Assembly: GCA_947631015.1 (NCBI GenBank)
Contig: CANRJS010000021.1
Span: 1-32,118 of the forward strand
DNA from: an uncultured Clostridia bacterium
GTDB lineage: Bacteria > Bacillota > Clostridia > Oscillospirales > JAAYOS01
Direction: 5' to 3'
Length of the DNA: 32,118 bases
The notes under the pieces: model-generated
The model's input: only the letters and a program-made list of their open reading frames with translations
The model's database searches: none
What the model was told of the DNA's origin: nothing
Shown: piece after piece, positions 16,681 to 22,031 of the stretch
Layout of the letters: each line of letters begins with the position of its first letter
How positions within the stretch are numbered: position 1 is the first letter of the stretch
Position numbers and translations under genes: made by a program

Positions 16681-16911
16681 ATGATTGTTTACGACCCGCT
16701 TTGGGACACGATGACAAAGAAGGGCTTCTCAACCTATACGCTCAGGTTCAAGCTTGGGATGAGCGGCAGCACGGTGCAGCGTCTGCGGAAGAACATGTCG
16801 GTTTCGACGAACACGCTTGACGACCTGTGCCGGATGCTCGACTGTTCCGTTGAGGAGATAGTGAGGTACGTCCCGGATGCGTCGCCCGCCGCCGGGCGCG
16901 GGGTCGAGTAG
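16681..16911 (+). CDS. Mini XRE-family (YozG-like) transcriptional regulator
   Basis: The ATG at 16681 gives 76 residues, almost entirely one Cro/C1-type helix-turn-helix domain. KGFSTYTLRFKLGMSGSTVQ is the helix 1-3 region, then NTLDDLCRMLDCSVEEIVRYV as helices 4-5. Such single-domain regulators are common in Clostridia; targets are unknown. The ribosome binding site GGGAAGG overlaps the 3' arm of the last hairpin of structured element A, so folding of that RNA should occlude it if the element is transcribed with the gene. No dedicated promoter is obvious between the element and the start. A long hairpin (16925-16976) follows the stop by 14 nt. Confidence 0.82.
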   Translation: MIVYDPLWDTMTKKGFSTYTLRFKLGMSGSTVQRLRKNMSVSTNTLDDLCRMLDCSVEEIVRYVPDASPAAGRGVE

Positions 16912-16924
16912 GGAAGAACGCCAA

Positions 16925-16976
16925 AGCGCAAGGCTGTCCAAGCGGCGCGCCACGCCGTTTGAGACAGTCTTGCGCT
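16925..16976 (+). other. Long interrupted hairpin after the HTH gene
   Basis: AGCGCAAGGCTGTC (16925-16938) pairs with GACAGTCTTGCGCT (16963-16976), and an inner GCGGCG pairs with CGCCGT. No T-run follows; instead the 3' arm carries the -35 of the next promoter. It may act as a rho-independent-like pause, an mRNA 3' protector, or an operator-like structure. Confidence 0.6.
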
Positions 16977-16998
16977 TATCCATCGAATATGATACAAT
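16970..16998 (+). promoter_or_regulatory. Promoter of the M28 peptidase gene
   Basis: TTGCGC (16970-16975), 17-bp spacer, TACAAT (16993-16998) with extended TGA before it. It lies 43 bp upstream of the ATG at 17041. Confidence 0.65.
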
Positions 16999-17040
16999 TC
17001 CAACATGGCCACAACTATTGCAAACCGGAGGAAAGGAAAC

Positions 17041-17817
17041 ATGAAGTACATAGAACGAATAGCGAGCGCGGATCAGTCGAAGCGGAAGCAGGCTATCAAG
17101 GATATACTGGGAGAAATCGGCGTGAAATACACCATGCAAGACGTCCATATCGGGGAACACGACGTGACAAACATCGTCGTTTCCTTCAACCCGTCCCCGG
17201 CGAGGCTCGTCATAGGTGCGCACCACGACAGCGTCGAGAACAGCACCGGCTCCAATGACGATGCGAGCGGGTGCAGTGTCCTCCTTCACCTGATAGAGCG
17301 GCTGAAGGGCACGAAGCGCAGCATAGACTTCGTATTCTTTGACCGCGAGGAAGTGATGGATCACGGCAGCGACGCCTATATGGACACCGTCGGGCAGGAG
17401 AACATAGCGGCGATGATAAACCTCGACATGTGCGGCTGGGGAGACATCGTGACGGTTTCGGACAAGGGCAACCTTGGTAATCCTGCGTTCGGCGGCGTCC
17501 TTGACGAAAAAGTGATAGAGAAGCATGGCGTGAACGTCGTGGGCTTCCTGCCGAACGGGGACGACAACAGATTTGCTGCGAGAAACATCCCGAACATCTC
17601 GGTCTGCACGCTCTACGGGAAGGACGCCGCGTTCTTCCGTCACCTCGGCGAGAAGATAAAGAGCGGTGAACCGCTCACCGACGAGGACAACAAGGGCTTC
17701 CGCAACCTCGAAGTCGTGACAACGATGCACCTCGGCCCGAACGACAACATCGGCTCCTGCCATCAGCTCGCGGTGGACAAGGTGACCGAGTGGATAGCGG
17801 ACGGCCTCGCGGAATAA
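17041..17817 (+). CDS. M28-family metallopeptidase (aminopeptidase-like)
   Basis: The ATG at 17041 has CGGAGGAAAGGAAAC directly upstream; an in-frame ATG at 17005 lies before this Shine-Dalgarno sequence and is rejected. The product is 258 residues. Zinc-site motifs of clan MH are visible: IGAHHDSVE (first His and catalytic Asp), GSNDDASGC (bridging Asp), FFDREEVMDHGS (general-base Glu plus ligand Glu), NLDMCGWGD (Asp ligand) and TTMHLGPNDN (last His). It has no signal peptide or accessory domain, so it is probably cytoplasmic, hydrolysing N-terminal residues of peptides. It is a single-gene unit with its own promoter and a strong terminator. Confidence 0.92.
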   Translation: MKYIERIASADQSKRKQAIKDILGEIGVKYTMQDVHIGEHDVTNIVVSFNPSPARLVIGAHHDSVENSTGSNDDASGCSVLLHLIERLKGTKRSIDFVFFDREEVMDHGSDAYMDTVGQENIAAMINLDMCGWGDIVTVSDKGNLGNPAFGGVLDEKVIEKHGVNVVGFLPNGDDNRFAARNIPNISVCTLYGKDAAFFRHLGEKIKSGEPLTDEDNKGFRNLEVVTTMHLGPNDNIGSCHQLAVDKVTEWIADGLAE

Positions 17818-17837
17818 ACCTTCCACACAAACACAAA

Positions 17838-17877
17838 ACAGGCGTCCCTGCCGACGGCAGGGACGCCTGTTTGTCTT
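17838..17877 (+). terminator. Terminator of the M28 peptidase gene
   Basis: ACAGGCGTCCCTGCC (17838-17852), loop GAC, GGCAGGGACGCCTGT (17856-17870), then TTGTCTT. The stem is a perfect 15 bp. Confidence 0.9.
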
Positions 17878-17953
17878 ATAGTCTTATGGCAAAAGCCTCG
17901 CAGAGAATGCGCCCCTCGGGATATACTGCAATCAACCCTCTACCGGACGTATC

Positions 17954-18115
17954 GGCATTCGGCGCAAAGCGCCGAATGCCCTACATTGCACGAGCCGGAG
18001 GGTGCCGAAGGCGGTTCCGCCTTTTCATTAGCCCAATGTCGGTCAATATTCGCAAAGCGAATATTGCGAGCGAGGGCTGTAAAATGTTGGATAGGGAATT
18101 GATTCGCGCCCTCGC
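17954..18115 (+). repeat. Hairpin-rich non-coding segment upstream of element B
   Basis: Four hairpins lie in a row: GGCATTCGGCGC-AAA-GCGCCGAATGCC (17954-17980), AAGGCGG-TT-CCGCCTT (18008-18023), CAATATTCGC-AAA-GCGAATATTG (18044-18066), and GCGAGGGC (18070-18077) with GCCCTCGC (18108-18115). An outer pairing CATTG/CAATG encloses the second. No gene is recognised in 17878-18328. Confidence 0.75.
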
Positions 18116-18123
18116 GGTTCGCA

Positions 18124-18228
18124 GCGGTTGAAGTTGGCGGCTTTGCCGCCAACTTCGCGCAGCCGGAATTCATTTCCGGCGAGCATTTCAATAGAAAGGT
18201 TCCCACGCGGTCGACGACCGCGTGGGAA
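18124..18228 (+). repeat. Three-hairpin structured element, copy B
   Basis: Hairpin I: GAAGTTGGCGGC (18130-18141), loop TTT, GCCGCCAACTTC. Linker GCGCA. Hairpin II: GCCGGAA (18162-18168), loop TTCAT, TTCCGGC. Linker GAGCATTTCAATAGAAAGG. Hairpin III: TTCCCACGCGGTC (18200-18212), loop GAC, GACCGCGTGGGAA. Compared with copy A the linkers and loop II are conserved, while the distal part of stem I, the base of stem II and all of stem III differ in both arms so that pairing is kept. Confidence 0.88.
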
Positions 18229-18280
18229 TTGCGAAGCGGAGCGTTTGCCGACGGCAGAGCTCCGCTCTGTCCGGCGGACT

Positions 18281-18323
18281 CGCGGGAAATAGGTTGCGGG
18301 CGAAGCCCGCACGATTTCCCGCG
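18281..18323 (-). terminator. Compound hairpin directly after glgB
   Basis: CGCGGGAAAT (18281-18290) pairs with ATTTCCCGCG (18314-18323), enclosing a second perfect hairpin TGCGGGC-GAA-GCCCGCA (18295-18311). It starts five bases after the glgB stop on the minus strand. There is no T-run, so this may be a 3'-end stabiliser rather than a classical terminator. Further palindromes (18235-18266) follow. Confidence 0.5.
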
Positions 18324-18328
18324 AAGTT

Positions 18329-20377
18329 TTACTTTTTGTCCTTCTTTAGCTTCCGGTCGAGCTTCAGCACGACGCCGCCGAGCGGCGGGAGCTTTATCTC
18401 GAGCGAATGCTCGCGCTCGTGGCAGGGCGCGGAGGAGGAGTATATCGGCTCGGAGTTGATGTGCGCCCCGTCGCCGCCGAACTCCTCGCGGTCGGTGTTG
18501 AAGACCTCGGTGTAGACGCCGCTGTCCTGAACGCCGACGCGGTAGCCGTCCCGCTCCATCGGTGAGAAGTTTATCACGAAGATGAGCTCGCGGCCGTCCC
18601 TGTCGCGGCGGATGAAGGAGACGGTGTTCGCCTGGAAGTCGTCGTGGCAGATCCACTCGAAGCCGTCCCACGAGAAGTCGATCTCCCACATCGCGGGGTG
18701 CGCCTTGTAGAAGGCGTTCAGCGCCGAGACGAAGTTCTTCAGCTTCGCGTGGCGGTCAAAGTCGAGCAGCAGCCAGTCGAGCCCGTTCTCGAAGTTCCAC
18801 TCGATGAACTGTCCGAACTCCTGACCCATGAAGAGCAGCTTCTTGCCGGGGTGCGCGAACATGTAGAGCAGGAACGCGCGGACGCCCGCGAACTTCTGCT
18901 CGTACTCTCCGGGCATCTTGTCAAGCAGGGAGCGCTTTCCGTGGACGACCTCGTCGTGCGACACCGGCAGCAGGAAATTCTCGCTGAAGGCGTACATGAA
19001 CGAGAATGTGATGTCCTTGTGGTTGAACTGGCGGAAGTACGGGTCGAGAGCGGCGTAATGCATCATGTCGTTCATCCAGCCCATGTTCCACTTGAGGTTG
19101 AAGCCGAGACCGCCGTCGTGCGGGGGCTTGGTGACCATCGGCCACGCGGTCGACTCCTCGGCTATCAGCGCCACGTCGGGGTGGCGCGCGAACATGACCT
19201 CCGAGAGCTTGCGGAGCATCGAGACCGCCTCGAGGTTCTCGTTGCCGCCGTACTTGTTGGCCTTCCACTGACCGTCCCGGCGGCCGTAGTCGAGGTAGAG
19301 CATACTCGCCACCGCGTCAAGACGGAGCCCGTCGGCGTGGAAGCAATTAAGCCAGAAGTCGGCGCTCGAGAGCAGGAAGGAGCGGACCTCGCTGCGCCCG
19401 TAGTCGAAGATGCGGGTGCCCCAGTCGGGGTGCTCGCGCATTTGAACGTCCTCGCCCTCGTACAGTCCGGTGCCGTCGAAGTCGACAAGGCCGTGGCCGT
19501 CGCGCGGGAAATGCGCCGGCACCCAGTCGAGGATGACGCCGATGCCCGCCCGGTGGAGCCTGTCGATGAGGTCCATGAGGTCGGCGGGGGTGCCGAAGCG
19601 GCTCGTCGCGGCGAAGTAGCCGGTGACCTGATAGCCCCAGCTCGCGTCAAGCGGGTGCTCCATGACGGGCATGAACTCGACGTGCGTGAAGCCGGTCTCC
19701 TTGAGGTAGGGGATGAGGTCGTCCGCGATCATGCCGTAGCTGTAGAACTGTCCGTCCGCGCCGGGGGAGACCTTCTTCCAGGAGCCGAGGTGCATCTCGT
19801 AGATGCTCATCGGCCGGTCAAGGAGGTTGGAGGAGGCGCGCTTCTTCATCCACGCGCCGTCGCCCCACTTGTGGCAGCCGTCTATCGGATAGAGCTTGGA
19901 AGCGTTCGCGGGGCGGGTCTCGGCGTGGAAGGCGTAGGGGTCGCACTTGTCTATCACGTCCCCGCGCTTTGTCTCTATCGAGAACTTATATGCGTCGTAG
20001 GTCTGCGCGCCGGGCACAAAGGTCTCCCAGACCTCGGGATCCTCCTTCGTGCGCTTCATGGGATGCGCCGTGCGGTCCCACTCGTTGAAGCTGCCTATCA
20101 CAGAGACGCTCACGGCGTTCGGCGCCCAGACGCGGAATATGTACCCCTCCGCGCCGCGCTCGGTGTGCGGATGCGCGCCGAGCCACTCGTAGGCGGCGCA
20201 CTCGCTCCCCTCGTGGAAGAGGTAGATGTGGTCGCCGAGCTCGCGGCGAAGCGCCGCGCGGCTCTTATCCGCAGGCTTCTTTGCCGGCTTTTCGGCAGGC
20301 TTTTTTGCTGTTTGCTTTGCGGCCGCCTTTTCGGGCGCGGCCGAATCCTTCTTACGTCGGGATGTGTTTTCCGCCAT
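18329..20377 (-). CDS. glgB: 1,4-alpha-glucan branching enzyme (GH13)
   Basis: GlgB makes alpha-1,6 branches in glycogen. The product is 682 residues. It begins with a Lys/Ala/Pro-rich, probably disordered tail of about 40 residues, then a CBM48 domain (GYIFRVWAPNAVSVSVIGSF, about 79-98) and the GH13 barrel. Catalytic regions are DWVPAHFP (I), GLRLDAVASMLY (II, nucleophile Asp, near 355), LIAEESTAW (III, acid/base Glu, near 404) and VSHDEVVHGK (IV, near 473). The ATG at 20377 has GGAGG 7 nt upstream. It is 52 bp downstream of pduL on the same strand, so the two are probably one operon, separate from glgCDA. Confidence 0.97.
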   Translation of the reverse strand: MAENTSRRKKDSAAPEKAAAKQTAKKPAEKPAKKPADKSRAALRRELGDHIYLFHEGSECAAYEWLGAHPHTERGAEGYIFRVWAPNAVSVSVIGSFNEWDRTAHPMKRTKEDPEVWETFVPGAQTYDAYKFSIETKRGDVIDKCDPYAFHAETRPANASKLYPIDGCHKWGDGAWMKKRASSNLLDRPMSIYEMHLGSWKKVSPGADGQFYSYGMIADDLIPYLKETGFTHVEFMPVMEHPLDASWGYQVTGYFAATSRFGTPADLMDLIDRLHRAGIGVILDWVPAHFPRDGHGLVDFDGTGLYEGEDVQMREHPDWGTRIFDYGRSEVRSFLLSSADFWLNCFHADGLRLDAVASMLYLDYGRRDGQWKANKYGGNENLEAVSMLRKLSEVMFARHPDVALIAEESTAWPMVTKPPHDGGLGFNLKWNMGWMNDMMHYAALDPYFRQFNHKDITFSFMYAFSENFLLPVSHDEVVHGKRSLLDKMPGEYEQKFAGVRAFLLYMFAHPGKKLLFMGQEFGQFIEWNFENGLDWLLLDFDRHAKLKNFVSALNAFYKAHPAMWEIDFSWDGFEWICHDDFQANTVSFIRRDRDGRELIFVINFSPMERDGYRVGVQDSGVYTEVFNTDREEFGGDGAHINSEPIYSSSAPCHEREHSLEIKLPPLGGVVLKLDRKLKKDKK

Positions 20378-20429
20378 ACCGACACCTCCAAAAATCTTTA
20401 TATTTCCGCTGAGTACCTGTGCCGCCGTG

Positions 20430-21008
20430 TTACTTCTTTATGACGGTGCCGTAGGTCTCGCTTCCGAGGCAGCAGGCGTTGCCCTCGTCAAAGTCGATGT
20501 GCATGGCGAGGCTGAAGCTGGGGCTCACGCGGATGACGACCTCGTCAAACACGAGCGCACGCTCACCCTCGACGCGGACGCAGACGGTCTCCTTATCCGC
20601 AAAGCCGTACTTCTCGGCGTCCTCGGGGGTCATATGTATGTGGCGCTTGGCGACTATGCAGCCCTCCGGGAGGTCTATCGAGCCGTTCGGGCCGATGACC
20701 TTTATCGGTGCGGAGCCGGCGAGGTCGCCGCTCTCACGGACGGGCGGGGTGACACCGAGCGCGCGCGCGTCGGTAAAGCTTACTTCGACCTGCGAAGCCT
20801 TGCGGACGGGGCCGAGTATCGAGACGCGCTCTATTTTGCCGCGCGGACCCTCGAGAGTGACCTTCTCCTCGGAGAGGAACTGGCCGGGCTGGCTAAGCGC
20901 GCGCTTGAAGTGGAGCTCGTAGCCCTCGCCGAACAGCTTTGCGAGATCCTCGGTGGTGACGTGTACGTGACGGGCGGAGCCCTCTACCAAAACCTTCATC
21001 TGTTCCAT
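20430..21008 (-). CDS. pduL: Phosphate propanoyltransferase PduL (phosphotransacylase)
   Basis: PduL interconverts acyl-CoA and acyl-phosphate. The ATG at 21008 (MEQMKVLVEGSARHVHVT) has GAAAGGAAG upstream; an in-frame start at 21080 would include promoter DNA. At 192 residues it is a short, single-unit PduL with no microcompartment-targeting extension at the N-terminus. The metal-binding His motifs are visible as SARHVHV (about 11-17) and AKRHIHM (about 119-125). The usual C-terminal HxDxDE-N pattern is seen in MHIDFDEGNACCLG. No other pdu or compartment shell genes are present, so it likely replaces Pta in acetyl-phosphate formation. It leads the pduL-glgB operon and is divergent from an XRE regulator. 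Confidence 0.93.
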   Translation of the reverse strand: MEQMKVLVEGSARHVHVTTEDLAKLFGEGYELHFKRALSQPGQFLSEEKVTLEGPRGKIERVSILGPVRKASQVEVSFTDARALGVTPPVRESGDLAGSAPIKVIGPNGSIDLPEGCIVAKRHIHMTPEDAEKYGFADKETVCVRVEGERALVFDEVVIRVSPSFSLAMHIDFDEGNACCLGSETYGTVIKK

Positions 21009-21070
21009 ATTTACAGCTTCCTTTCGTCTTTGTCGGAATTTATGCGGAACCGTCCGCATACCTTGTCTAT

Positions 21071-21099
21071 ATTGTATCACACGCGGCAGGACAACACAA
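21071..21099 (-). promoter_or_regulatory. pduL-glgB promoter
   Basis: On the minus strand TTGTGT (21099-21094), 17-bp spacer, TACAAT (21076-21071), with TGA preceding as extended -10. It is the same combination as the promoter at 906-934. Confidence 0.65.
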
Positions 21100-21104
21100 G
21101 GACT

Positions 21105-21165
21105 AAAATTCCGTCTGAATGAGGCGGATTTTGTCCTTTACAAATCGTTGAAACGGATTTATAAT
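21105..21165 (+). promoter_or_regulatory. XRE regulator promoter with repeated operator-like boxes
   Basis: TTTACA (21137-21142), 17-bp spacer, perfect TATAAT (21160-21165). A box resembling AAAT(C)CGtt occurs four times as two inverted pairs: AAAATTCCG (21105) with CGGATTTT (21125), and AAATCGTT (21142) with AACGGATTT (21152). The second pair lies exactly in the promoter spacer, which suggests autorepression; the first lies between the two divergent promoters. Confidence 0.6.
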
Positions 21166-21266
21166 AAACGTACTGTTGTGCCGGACGGGCGAGGCAGCGG
21201 AGGCCGCCGCGTCGCCGCGCGCCGTGGCGCGTATGCGCATAAATGAGGGATAGGGAGTTGGGGGAT

Positions 21267-21965
21267 TTGTCGGTACAGAATACGGATTTTCCGCGCACGC
21301 TTTCGCTGCTGCGCAAGGAAAAGGGCGTGAGCCAGAAGGACGCGGCGGCGGAGCTGGGAGTTTCCCAGGCGCTGCTCAGCCACTACGAGCGCGGACTGCG
21401 CGAGCCGGGGCTGAGGTTTGTCGCGCTCGCCGCCGACTACTACGGCGTGAGCGCGGACTTCCTGCTCGGCAGGACGCAGTCGCGCGACGGGTCGGACGTC
21501 GACCCGACCGAGTATTTCGACGTCAGCGCCGCGAGCGACAACCGTCTGCGCGGCTCGGCGGCGGCGATGTTCTCGAAGAAGGTGCTCTCAAACGCCATGA
21601 GCGTCCTTTTCGACATTGTCGGCAAGACCGGCAGTCAGGCGCTGCTCGGCGGCTGCTACAACGTCCTTGCCTCGACGGTGTACGGCATCTTCCGCGAGAT
21701 ATACGAACACTGCGGCAGCGAGCCGGACAGATTTTTCGCGCTCGACAGGCGGGAGTCGCGCCGGGTCATAGCGGCGAGAATGCAGATGGCTTTGAGCTCG
21801 CTTGAGGCGGAGCTTGACCGCCGCGAAGCGCAGCTCGACCCGCTCTCGCACGATCTGCTCGTAAAGAACTGGCCACAGGCGGCAAACTCCGTGATGTCGA
21901 TAATCCACTCGGCGGAGAGCGCCGCCGCCGCCATGCGCGACGCGGTCGAGGCCGCGGAGGAATGA
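21267..21965 (+). CDS. XRE-family transcriptional regulator with helical C-terminal domain
   Basis: The TTG at 21267 is chosen because TAGGGAG lies 9 nt upstream; an ATG at 21243 has no Shine-Dalgarno sequence. From the TTG the protein is 232 residues and starts MSVQNTDFPRTLSLLRKEKG. The helix-turn-helix covers about residues 7-65 (VSQKDAAAELGVSQALLSHY is helices 2-3), followed by YYGVSADFLLGRT. The remaining 150 residues are alpha-helical with no domain I can name and may sense a signal or oligomerise. A near-consensus promoter and inverted repeats precede it. Its divergent arrangement with pduL-glgB makes that operon a candidate target. Confidence 0.88.
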   Translation: MSVQNTDFPRTLSLLRKEKGVSQKDAAAELGVSQALLSHYERGLREPGLRFVALAADYYGVSADFLLGRTQSRDGSDVDPTEYFDVSAASDNRLRGSAAAMFSKKVLSNAMSVLFDIVGKTGSQALLGGCYNVLASTVYGIFREIYEHCGSEPDRFFALDRRESRRVIAARMQMALSSLEAELDRREAQLDPLSHDLLVKNWPQAANSVMSIIHSAESAAAAMRDAVEAAEE

Positions 21966-21991
21966 GCGCAGACTTTCGAAAAAGACAACAG

Positions 21992-22019
21992 GAAGGGGAC
22001 GGCTTTCGCCGTCCCCTTC
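21992..22019. terminator. Hairpin between convergent XRE and alpha-xylosidase genes
   Basis: GAAGGGGACGGC (21992-22003), loop TTTC, GCCGTCCCCTTC (22008-22019), a 12-bp perfect stem between two stop codons. T-rich sequence follows only loosely on either strand. It probably terminates both genes. Confidence 0.75.
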
Positions 22020-22031
22020 TGGTTTCATATT

